Of a stretch of 13,804 nucleotides of DNA, positions 6,032 to 13,804 are shown in pieces (position 1 is the first letter of the stretch; every line of letters begins with the position of its first letter). Source of the stretch: Gracilaria vermiculophylla. Lineage: Eukaryota; Rhodophyta; Florideophyceae; Gracilariales; Gracilariaceae. The translations under genes were made by a program, and so were the position numbers. The notes beneath the pieces are model-generated. The model was not told the DNA's origin and made no database searches. It worked only from the letters and a program-made list of their open reading frames with translations. The stretch covers positions 288,681-302,484 of the forward strand of contig JAHNZQ020000092.1 in the NCBI GenBank assembly GCA_019155205.2. Direction: 5' to 3'.

Positions 6032-6880
6032 CTAGGAATTTCTCGTCCTAGATAATGATCCTTGAACTGAGACGTATATGAGAGGACGGGCCTCTTGCTT
6101 TTCCTCGAGCGTGAGCACGTCGACCTCCTCTAAGGTGTTGGAGTCCAACATCAGGGCGAATGTCCGGTGGTTCCTTAAGGCCGTCTGTTTGTCCGAAAGT
6201 GGAGCGTGGCTGTGGCTAGCGGAACACAGGGTATTCTCAAAGGATTCTGCAAAGCTTGCTGGCTCCATATTAGTGGTCTTCGGGTGCGTTGTCAGGTGAT
6301 TACGCACCCTAGCGCGGATAGAGGGAAGAAGACTCTCGACAAACAGCGACTTCAACCACCGTTCGAAGTACACTTCCCCACACCGTGGAGCCTTCGTGTA
6401 AAGGTTTTGCGACAAATCCTTCTCGGTCATTTACGTGTTCCTCCTATAGGAGATGACTTCAGCGTCAGAATCGGCTATCACCTCGTCCGCTGCGTACCTT
6501 TTGAGGAGGACATTCACCACCTTCGGGTATGTATTCAATATCTCTTTTCCAGGGTCTTGCAAAACGGTGATCTTTTTCATGAGGCGCGGCTGCACCAGCG
6601 AGTGCGCTTGACCTGTGTGATAAACCTGAAAGCACTAGACAGCAGCACCATCATGGAAACCATTGATAATACCGGCTAAATGGAAGTATGAGAGAAACTT
6701 CAACACTGAGGTGAGGTTTTCGGCTGGGAAGGAGTGGTTTTTCATCTGAATATCTACCCAGTTCTGGACCTTCGTGAGTGGTTTAGTGACTGACGCTTTG
6801 TAGAGAGTGGAGCAATTATTCACCCTGTATGTGTCACAATACAGCACTTTGGCGGAGAGGTCGTTAAGCAGGACGACCTT
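6032..6880 (-). pseudogene. Gypsy gag capsid-like region
   Basis: One minus-strand frame with stops at 6635-6633 and 6433-6431 reads LLNDLSAKVLY, WVDIQMKNHSFPAENLTSVL, KFLSYFHLAGIINGFHDGAA, FQVYHTGQAHSLVQPRLM, PKVVNVLLKRYAADEVI and FERWLKSLFVESLLPSIRAR. The helical pattern and the order before the protease fit a Gypsy capsid; the L-K-x-x-F-V-E-x-L-x-P-x-I-R-x-x-V segment is typical of such gag proteins. I recognise it by context and general pattern, not by a diagnostic motif. No frameshift is needed over more than 800 bases. Confidence 0.6.
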
Positions 6881-7270
6881 CCCAAGCCTTCTGCTTTTGT
6901 CCTTGGGAAGTATGCTGTCCTCTTCGCTGGAGGTGTCTACGGAATCAGAGTCTGAGGTCCTCTCCGAATCGGTGTATCGCTTTCTGCTCTTCTCCTTCCG
7001 TTTCATGCGGCGTCTTTTCTTTAGGATGTTTAGGTTCCTGACGATATCCTCGCCATCGCAATTTACCCGAGAAGTATCCTGTCTTTCTCCCCTTAGATGA
7101 AGTACTTCGCGACCGGTATCCTGTTCTCCTACGTGAGATGACAGATCCAGACGGTGTATAGCAATATTCCTGAGGTGTTACCGTTTCCCTACGGCAGTAT
7201 CCTTTTCTCCTCTGGCGTAGGAGGCGGCATTATCCTGTCCTTCTGTGACCGGGGAAACCTTCGTCGTGGA
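6881..7270 (-). pseudogene. gag N-terminal low-complexity region with GExQDT-like peptide repeats
   Basis: Same frame as the capsid. From the N-terminus it shows EGQDNAA, RGEKDTAV, GEQDTGRE, RGERQDTSR and GEDIVRN, then a Lys/Arg-rich run (KKRRRMKRKEKSRKR) and an acidic Ser/Asp run (SDSDSVDTSSEEDS). It is probably disordered, with RNA-binding basic and acidic blocks. One stop interrupts it near 7167. The repeats are spaced in multiples of three bases. Confidence 0.5.
7045..7240. repeat. in-frame degenerate tandem repeat in gag
   Basis: The plus-strand core TATCCT recurs at 7045, 7075, 7117, 7198 and 7231, with a decayed unit near 7165. Intervals are about 30, 42, 48, 33 and 33 bases, all multiples of three, so the unit is a peptide repeat read on the minus strand. 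Confidence 0.55.
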
Positions 7271-7302
7271 TAGAGAAAACCTCTCCTTTACGGAAAAATC
7301 AT

Positions 7303-8005
7303 TTAAAACGCCACTGCGGGGAGCAGCTGCCTGGTTCGGAAACGAACCTCGGTACGGATATCATCTGAGATCATTGCGATGAAGGAGTCCAAATCCAGCA
7401 AGGCATTCACACCACAGTGAGCGCTCACCGTTGCGATATCCTCCACAAGGGCGTGGTGGCATGCTCCGAAATGGGCCTTAACACCTGCAAGAATTCGTTC
7501 GACCAGCTCCTTTGTGAGCCAATACGTAAGACGCGGGGCCATGGACTCCAAGAGAGAGTTAGCCCCTGGGTGTTTCCATCCTTGCATCTCTTTTGGTGGC
7601 GGCTGCGATGCCGTGTGCGGTTGCTAAACCTCCACGTTGGCGATCTCTAGAGGTTACGCGGAGGGTTCTGCTTGCCTCTTATCGTGAAATCTTCTAAGAT
7701 GATTGCTGGAACGCTCCACAGAGGAGCCAAGATTCCTAAGAAGACTTTCGGAACTCTCCAGTCTGACGGCCATCTCTTGATGAGCGCTGCGCGTGCTGCG
7801 CCCACAAACGGAGTCGGTGGTTTGAGGGTCTTGTAGGGAGGTTTCCATTGGGTTTTTTGAGGGTTCCATATTGGAGGAGGTCGTGGGTGATTTCCTTGCA
7901 CTTTCGAATCCTCTTAAGGAAGCATTCCAGTGTTGGGTTCCGATCGCTGCAAACTATAAACGCTATTCTGTCGGGAAACTTGCGATTCCTTTTGAAAACT
8001 GACAT
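7303..8005 (-). pseudogene. upstream gag-like or leader sequence of the Gypsy element
   Basis: Several open stretches in different frames: one from 7587 with helix-prone sequence (TYWLTKELVERILAGVKAHF), one from 7869 (LESSESLLRNLGSSVERSSN) and one from 8005. None has a recognisable domain. Their placement just upstream of gag suggests leader or N-terminal gag with several frameshifts. Weakly supported. Confidence 0.3.
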
Positions 8006-8022
8006 TCTAAGTCGGGAGACCA

Positions 8023-8151
8023 GTTGAAGTACCGTCGGTTCTCATTTCGAAGTGGCAGTGCACGACGTCCATTAGGAGTTTTTGTTGACTTCAAAGGTGC
8101 GGGTTCCTAAAGGTGATCTCCGTCAATCGCTATCGCAAGCCGGGGAATTTA
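8023..8151. repeat. dispersed repeat, left copy
   Basis: About 128 bp aligning to 13677-13804 in the same orientation. The best part begins CGTCC near 8067, runs through TTAGGAGTTTTT and CCTAAAGGTG, and ends in GCCGGGGAATT. Differences are mostly single-base changes. The match weakens to the left of about 8060. The right copy is cut by the window edge, so the full repeat is longer or ends near here. It may be leader or LTR-adjacent sequence of the Gypsy family. Confidence 0.7.
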
Positions 8152-8583
8152 TGAAAGGGAATCCGCATACACCAAGCAGAAAAAATGGTCCACTGGGCGG
8201 ACAATGCTCCTGCAGGCGCTACTACAAGGCCACCTGGGGATCGGTGGCTTAGAAACCCCTTAGAAACCTAAGGAGGTTTGACAAGAGTCTCGAACCGGAA
8301 AAAAAGATGTAGAATCAAGAGTGTTTGGTGTACTACCTTGGAGGTGGAGCTTGACCGGTAGGTTAAGTATCCCGCAGGGAGCCCGCCTTGGCAGGTCTTA
8401 CTACTTTAGTAATTACCCCCTCCAATTAAATAATATAAGTCTACATTCTACCGTTCTTGAAGGATACTGTAGCGCACGTGGGCCGCGCTATGCACCGCGT
8501 CGCTCAGTTAGAAACATGCGAACCCTCCTCAAGAATATCATGTCGTAAAGCCACACCATAAGATCACCTTAGGATCCACTGTA
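8152..8583. other. no gene recognised; small palindrome
   Basis: Nothing coding is supported. A short stem CCTTAG (8258-8263) and CTAAGG (8268-8273) surrounds AAAC, within a near-duplicate of TTAGAAACC. An AT-rich patch lies near 8420-8440. Confidence 0.4.
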
Positions 8584-8817
8584 CTACACGATCACCCAAG
8601 CCCTCGACGAAGACCCCGGAAAGGCAAAACCTTCGAGGATTGCATTGAAATCAGACCGAATCACGCGGAGCTTCTCGGTGACATTCATAGAGAGACTCTC
8701 CGAGTGCCTTCGGCGTGGCTCCAGTTCTTCAGCCAGGGTTGCCTGGGTTAGCGGCAGGGTGCGGATCCGATCTTCCAAACGAACCACGTAAGCCTTGTCC
8801 ACCCACGTCGGCGGCAA
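8584..8817 (-). pseudogene. fragment with coiled-coil-like translation, unknown
   Basis: An open minus-strand stretch includes VDKAYVVRLEDRIRTLPLTQ, then a Leu/Glu-rich heptad-like segment and SMNVTEKLRVIRSDFNAIL. No domain is recognised. It might be the N-terminal coiled coil of another gag. An in-frame stop lies just upstream, and there is no convincing start. It could also be a chance open frame in GC-rich DNA. Confidence 0.3.
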
Positions 8818-10984
8818 TCACACCATCAAAATGGCTTTTGATGGCTCGGCTCCGGGTGATGAGGCATCCAGCTCAGCCGTCAGCGTTCCACGGTCCACCT
8901 GGTGCGCACCAGTTGCCTCGAGAGCACCACATGGCGCTCCTTATTCTCTTCTTGAGAGGGGTCTCGGGTCGTAACCGGCTTGGCTCCAGGAGGTCTGCCA
9001 GTGGATCTTTGCTTCTAAGTCGAAAGCTCACTTTGTAGTGCAATAACCGAAAGGCGAAATTACGGCAAAGGATTTTGGAACCCTCCTCGCGCGAGGTGGT
9101 TCAGGGGCAGAGCCTTTCTCTGGCGAGGTACATGAGCCGAGCGTAACACCGGCCCCAAGCCGTCGCAATGGGTGTAGGAGAAAGAGAAATGGAGAAAACG
9201 GAAATCCGGGAAGTCCTGTGATTGAGGCAGTTCCCGTAATGTCCGGTGTGATTTCCCTGTAATATGTCGGGCTATCTCGGCTCGGCCGGGTAATATATTG
9301 GGCCGCGCGGGTTATGGGCGAGCCGCGTTGAGCGAGAGCCGGAAGTAGTCCAAAGGAGGTAAACCGGAGGTCCGGTGGGGATAGTCTCCTACGGGAATGA
9401 ATGTGAATGAAGGGAAGAATTGTCCAGACCATGATCCTTTGCGTCACGGGCGGTTGATTTCAAAATTCCATGGCTTTCTTCTCCAAGATGGTGAGAGTAC
9501 CCAACTCAAGGGGGATATTCTCCAAAAATTTCGAGCGCAGAAATCTTGATTTAGACCGCAAAACAAACAGATTTTACCTGAGGCGTTTTTAATCTGGGTT
9601 CTCAAAATGGGCAATGGGAGTAATTTTACAAACCCCGGACGCCCACCCGCCTCAGCCACAGAACTCAGAAACCCCGTGCCAAACCCAGGATCGTGTCCGC
9701 GGCGTTTGTCACCGACTCATTTTCTTAGCTGTTACATTTTAGAACACCTTGACGACCCTTTCAGGCCTCCAGCATTGAAATACCGTCATCCGCATATCTA
9801 CATAGGTTCTGTTCAACTCCATACTATTTAGGGCGTTTGCGTTTTCCTTTTGTCTCGCTGTTGCTCCCAAGGCTGCCACAGTTCTTCACAATGGCGCTCC
9901 TGTTTGTATTATCACCCATTAACACACGATTGGTGAGAATAACGGTGGGTTCTCTACACGAATTGCCATTGCTTTTTCAAACATTAGGAACAGGTGCCCG
10001 AAGTAGCGCGGCTTCCTAAAGAAAGCAACGAGCGGGACGGGTTTCTTGTGGCGTTTATTTTTGTCAAAAAATCGATCTTTCTCCACGCTAGGAAGTTTGT
10101 TTTTGTACTTTTTGCGCCCATTTATCGTCATCTCCTTCATGTAATGCCTAGTATGGTTCACGTCGAACGCAAAATCTCTTTCTTTTGCGTGTTCTATTCT
10201 TTTGAAACCCCTTTTTTTCAGTGGCGTTAAAGATTGCAGGTCGTTCAGGGTGGTACACGATAGGAATCAGAAGCTTAATAAGCCATATATTGTTATTTAT
10301 CTTCCTCGCTCTGCGGAGCAAATAAAAAATGAATGTAGATAAACCACATATTCTTGCTACGTTGACAACTTTGTGATGCTTCTTGAGAAGCTCTAAAGCA
10401 CTAATGGGAGCAAACTTTGTTCTTCTCCTGTTTTACGATGCTTTTCTTTTGGCGATCTGTCTACTGCCGCATGGACTCCGGCACTTTAGGGGCGTCTCGA
10501 ATATCATAGTGAAAATGCCGTTAAAATTGCTGAGAGTTGAACAGAAGGTAAATAACTTTTTAACTCGAACCTATAGACTAGTGAGAACTAAAGAATGTGT
10601 GGCTCTGACGATTTGTGTATTTTCTTCCTTTGTAAAATTTCCCCCTTGAGATGGTTACCCTGCGTGGGCGGCAAGTTCAGACCGAAAATCCCGCTTTCGT
10701 TGGCTTACCAGGCGCAAGGGCTGAAGCACCATCGCGCTGAGTACTGTAGCTCTGGGCCGAAATGGACGAAATAACTAAATAAATAAAATAGCGAGAATAC
10801 TATATTAATCGTGCAAGACAGGTGCCAGCCGGTGCCCATATTGCAGTCACTGGGCTGCGCGCGACTGCCGCGCACGTGTCACGTCACGCCACAAGCGCCA
10901 CGTCGGTTATTCTGGAATCGACCGCGCAAATGAACATGAAACGCGCCCGCGACATTAACCGTTTCATATTTACGCCCCAACCGG
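8818..10984. other. long stretch without a recognisable gene
   Basis: From 8818 to about 9460 the DNA is GC-rich; the longest open frame (9447-9028, minus) is Pro/Arg/Ser-rich with no domain and may be chance. GTAATATGTCGGG near 9260 is nearly repeated as GTAATATATTGGG near 9291. From about 9700 to 10800 the DNA is AT-richer, with short basic translations (9919-10161, minus) that I cannot assign. From 10820 to 10984 there is a CpG-rich block ending where the Copia fragment begins. Confidence 0.45.
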
Positions 10985-11990
10985 AATCCGGTGAGCGGGC
11001 AAAGTGCCATGGACAAAACCTCACTAGAGAGCGTTGCACTTCCACTTTTTGTGGACAATGCACATGGATTATAAAGAAGCTCTAATATCATGAGATGTGA
11101 GAAGATCTTGAGATGTCCGAGAACCCTCGATCCTAGTTTGAGGCTTCGAATGCCGTTCTCGGAGAAATATCGAAACTCTTTTTCTTTGAGCTTAATTAGT
11201 GAGACAAGATTGACAATAAGTTCAGGGAAGAGCAAGACGTTATTGAAGATTCTTATTGTTTCCTTTGTCTTAAGGCAAAGCGTTCCAATTCCTGTGAAAG
11301 AAAGATTTCCTGCGGCACATTAAAGAAAACCGAATTATGGTAGGATGTATCCAACAAACCTCTTCGGGTTATGGAAAAAATTATCAGTTGCTCCTGCATC
11401 AACGACAACGTTATCTATAAGACCTTGTAGTCCGTGATTAGCAACATAAAGTGTATGAAGCTGAATATTTGGCTTTTAAGTATCTTTTGTGCCTTTGTAC
11501 TTCTTGGAATGATAATTGGTGCTGCAGAAGTGGGCATTGTGTCCGTATTCCTTGCAAAAATCACCCCGTGAGGTATTCTTCTTTTTCTTCTTAAACCTGG
11601 AACTCACGTTGGCTTTTTTTGACTCTTGACGTTTCTACCCCCTCGTTTTGAATAAAAATGGGTTGAGGTAAGCTTTGATATCGGAAATCAGACGATGAGA
11701 GTCCGAATTGTTTCGAGTTGACCTGAAGAAGAGAAAATCAGTCAGATGAAATTAACGTTCCAAGCCTTAAAAAACATAGTCAGACATATCATTGCCATCG
11801 ATAGTCACATCGAGATCTACAAGAGCATGGCTTGTGTAAGCCTTCATTTGCAAGAACGTCGTAATATCACAAGACCAAGACCCGAAAGTGATGTATCGAA
11901 AAGCACGCTGGCAAGTTTGTATGTCGCACTTACTGGTCAAGCCGTAATATCGAGGTAGGTCAGCCCATATCTCGTGTGGACGAATCACGT
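10985..11990 (-). pseudogene. Ty1/Copia gag-protease-pre-integrase fragment
   Basis: From about 11580 to 11060 a single minus-strand frame reads the zinc-knuckle remnant DFCKEYGHNAHFC (first Cys replaced by Gly). The protease motif VVVDAGATDNFFHNP follows, then GNLSFTGIGTLCLKTKETIR, FNNVLLFPELIVNLVSLIKL and FRYFSENGIRSLKLGS. This is the standard Copia order of knuckle, D-[SA]-G-A-T protease and the strand-rich segment before the pre-integrase finger. Near 11010 a decayed G-S-A-T-L segment sits where the L-W-H-x-x-L-G-H motif is expected. Stops occur after KGTKDT, after GYILP and after FGFL. Upstream, 11990-11590 is probably gag but too worn to align. Integrase core and RT are absent, so it is truncated at the CpG-rich block. 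Confidence 0.7.
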
Positions 11991-12399
11991 TTCCAAAAGG
12001 TGGTATACATCTGGAGTTATGTTCTTCGTAATCAGAAGAGTTGGTTTTGCTTCCTCCTCATCCTCTTGTTCCTGAGATTCTTCATTTTCATTAAGGTATT
12101 GGTGGAGGTCTTGTTACATAAGCAAAGCTAGCATCATATCCCTTCATTTAATCCAGTTACTTCTCTAAATAGGAAAACTCTTGGTGCCTTCAGATGGCAT
12201 CAGAGCAGTTCTGGTCTGTGAATCTGTAAGACAATACAAAGAACCATAGAAAACTAGAAATCAAGTCGGTAAGTTAACTCAGACGTAAATACTGAGTCCT
12301 TTTGCTCAAACATGAAGAAGAAGGCAAATGTTCACCATTTCTGTGTATTTTAACTGCATATCGAATGCGACTGTGTTTTATTCTACTTGGAAATGATAC
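11991..12399. other. spacer between Copia and Tc1/mariner remnants
   Basis: An acidic stretch on the minus strand near 12095-12040 (rich in Glu, Asp and Gln codons) may be the far N-terminal remnant of Copia gag. Otherwise no domain, RNA gene or repeat is visible. Confidence 0.35.
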
Positions 12400-13380
12400 G
12401 ATGGAAAATAGTGATTTGGCAAAACAAAAACGGGAAAATAGTAAAATAGCCGTTCGCCAATCGTATAAAACTGTCTGTGTCAACATAACTCATACAAGCC
12501 AAAGGAATAAACGTGAAGAATACATTATTGTGCAATAATTTAGAATTGCAGATGCCCGTCTTCAAGGCAGATTTGGCCCATAAATTGAGGTCGTGGATGT
12601 CCATTGCTTCGGTCTAATTCTGATTTCTTTTTGAGCAGAGCGTCATCTCGACTCCGGTCTGGAGCACAATGATCGCATTTCAATCCAGACTATGCCATGG
12701 CAATCTCTTCGTCCAATGTTGATCTCTTGTGGTGAAGACGCCCCCATGTGTTCTCTGGTTGGTCTCATAAAAAGGATCTGGCACAAATCCAGTTTACAGA
12801 GTGTCCCAAATGGTAGCAAATAACTGTATAGAACTTCTTAATATTTTTCTGCATTCATTTTCGTTTCAATAAATGCAATTTCGGTGAGACCTTTCTTAGA
12901 AATGCTCGCCCAGACTATTACAGAGCCTCTACCTGAATTACAGGTATAAAACTCATGACGTTCCTTACGAAGATCGTGCCATTAAAATTTGTAGCAATCT
13001 GGTCCGTGCAAATTGAACTTTTTTTCATCAGTTAAAATAACAATTTCCCATTCCTTTTCTCAGAAGGCTTTTCCAGCACACCAGTCAACTCTCTTTCGCT
13101 TGCGATGGTATTGGAGAAAAAAAACGTTTTTCATTTTTTGTATTTAAATAATGTTTTGCTGTTTATCTGCCTCCATATAGTTGATTTAGAAACGTTGAGA
13201 TTGAGATTCATTCCAATTGCTTTGCACGATGCTTTTCCTTTCCAAAACTCTTTTTTAATTAGTTTTATATATGCTGGAATAGGCTTCTCAGGGCGTCCCG
13301 GAGATCGTTTTATTCCATAAAGAGTCGTATTTTCGAGAAAAGTACCAATTGTGGCCCTAGCGCGCTTCGCTTTTTTAGGA
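12400..13380 (-). pseudogene. Tc1/mariner superfamily transposase, broken
   Basis: The minus strand reads KAKRARATIGTFLENTTLYG and IKRSPGRPEKPIP near 13375-13275, the second helix-turn-helix and GRPR-like hook. Then NLNVSKSTICRQI, VILTDEKKFNLHGPDCYKF (first catalytic Asp, codon 13029-13027), WHDLRKERHEF, GSVIVWASISKKGL and FIETKMNAEKY follow. Near 12600-12575 MDIHDLNLWAKSAL resembles a shortened form of the segment around the third acidic residue, and SYVDTDSFIRLAN near 12500-12460 resembles the C-terminal helix. Stops, frameshifts and missing sequence, including the second Asp region, show it is dead. Terminal inverted repeats were not securely found. Confidence 0.7.
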
Positions 13381-13676
13381 AGAGCAGTGCTGGAAAGCTT
13401 TTCGTTGTGTAACTTTACGATTTAAAGCTGTTTTTGCCAGTCAGATTTTTTTTACACCTTCATGCGTTTCAAACAGCCCGCACGTTCCCGAATGAGGTCA
13501 TTCGTTCGGTTCTCAAACGTGGAGATTGAGAGAATTGCTGCTGCTTACGGAAAATGTCATTTTGTGGCGCTTACCTCCTGTTGGATTCACGAAGTGTAAC
13601 AAAAACCAGCCAGGGGCCCAAGGGATTGAAGCGAGTCGCGCTGTAAACTTCAAGTCTTGTCCCTGCACGTCGTAAA
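13381..13676. other. spacer between transposase and right-edge repeat
   Basis: A minus-strand open stretch (13719-13513) gives ASIPWAPGWFLLHFVNPTGG and runs into the repeat on its right. I do not recognise it. Nothing else is supported here. Confidence 0.35.
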
Positions 13677-13804
13677 ACTGTGGTACTGTCAGCCCTCCTG
13701 TCGAGGTAGTAAAGCACAACGTCCGTTAGGAGTTTTTGGTGACTCCAAAGGCGCGTATTCCTAAAGGTGGTCTCCGGTATCCGCTGTCGCGAGCCGGGGG
13801 AATT
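13677..13804. repeat. dispersed repeat, right copy (cut by window edge)
   Basis: Same orientation as 8023-8151 and roughly four-fifths identical over the best 90 bases. The window ends at its GAATT, so the next part of the repeat cannot be seen. It may mark the start of a second copy of the family that occupies 1550-8151. Confidence 0.7.

Larger units (their letters stand above)
1550..8005 (-). mobile_element. decayed chromodomain Ty3/Gypsy retrotransposon
   Basis: On the minus strand the domains follow Ty3/Gypsy order: gag, protease, reverse transcriptase, (RNase H missing), integrase with HHCC, D,D35E and GPY/F, then a chromodomain. Protease, RT and most of the integrase share one codon phase, and gag is offset by one base. 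This shows mainly point decay plus a few indels. I counted nonsense codons in every domain, and the RT and integrase active sites are destroyed. A miniature LTR element is inserted at 3093-3403. I could not find its own LTRs by eye, so both outer limits are approximate; the left end is set after the plus-strand frame, and the right end at the last gag-like translation. Confidence 0.8.

Noticed and set aside
9028..9447. Minus-strand open frame of 139 codons.
   Set aside because: Pro/Arg/Ser-rich translation of GC-rich DNA with no domain and no homologous frame in the window; probably chance.
12540..12695. Minus-strand short frame (DRSRDDALLKKKSELD near its middle) overlapping the Tc1 remnant.
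   Set aside because: About 50 codons, no recognised family, and it overlaps the region best read as decayed transposase; too weak to call.
12410..13440. TGGCAAAA facing inward at both ends as possible Tc1 terminal inverted repeats.
   Set aside because: Only about eight bases match, in AT-rich sequence, and no TA duplication could be confirmed.
1..13804. Repeat-induced point mutation as the cause of decay.
   Set aside because: The changes I could identify include transversions, and the stops are not confined to C-to-T sites; no clear strand-symmetric C-to-T pattern is visible by eye.
1..13804. CRISPR array, rRNA or bacterial operon structures.
   Set aside because: No regularly spaced short repeats with unique spacers, no rRNA-like conserved cores, and no ribosome-binding-site-led gene series.

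Overview
The window looks like a transposable-element graveyard in a eukaryotic genome. I see no bacterial gene layout and no long intact gene. Every recognisable protein domain belongs to a mobile element: a Ty3/Gypsy element with a chromodomain, a Ty1/Copia fragment and a Tc1/mariner transposase. Most carry stop codons. The host cannot be named from this evidence. Chromodomain Gypsy elements occur in fungi, plants, oomycetes and some animals, and the other families are just as widespread.

Layout, left to right. From 148 to 1538 (+) runs a GC-rich, Pro/Val-rich reading frame of unknown function, followed by an AATAAA signal. It is cut by a complete 309-bp miniature LTR retrotransposon (878-1186) with identical 79-bp LTRs and a 5-bp target duplication. 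From about 1550 to 8000 (-) lies a decayed chromodomain Gypsy element. Its order in the element's own direction is gag (about 7270-5693), protease (5600-4999), reverse transcriptase (4500-3745), integrase (about 3670-2250) and chromodomain (1991-1826). RNase H is missing, and a 30-bp inverted repeat sits at the junction. A second, older copy of the miniature element (3093-3403) splits the integrase zinc finger. From 8023 to 8151 there is a sequence whose diverged copy forms the right edge of the window (13677-13804). From 8152 to about 10980 little is recognisable. About 10985-11990 (-) is a Ty1/Copia gag-protease-pre-integrase fragment. About 12400-13380 (-) is a broken Tc1/mariner transposase.

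The most interesting item is the miniature element. Read on the minus strand it has LTR, a primer-binding site, a short non-coding core, a purine-rich tract and LTR. The primer-binding site is complementary to the anticodon arm of initiator tRNA-Met, the half-tRNA priming type known from Drosophila copia. In total it is about 310 bp, encodes nothing, and must be moved by proteins supplied in trans. Two copies of very different age are present. Removing either copy plus one target repeat restores the reading frame it interrupts. The younger copy also carries sequences resembling the A and B boxes of a Pol III promoter on its minus strand.
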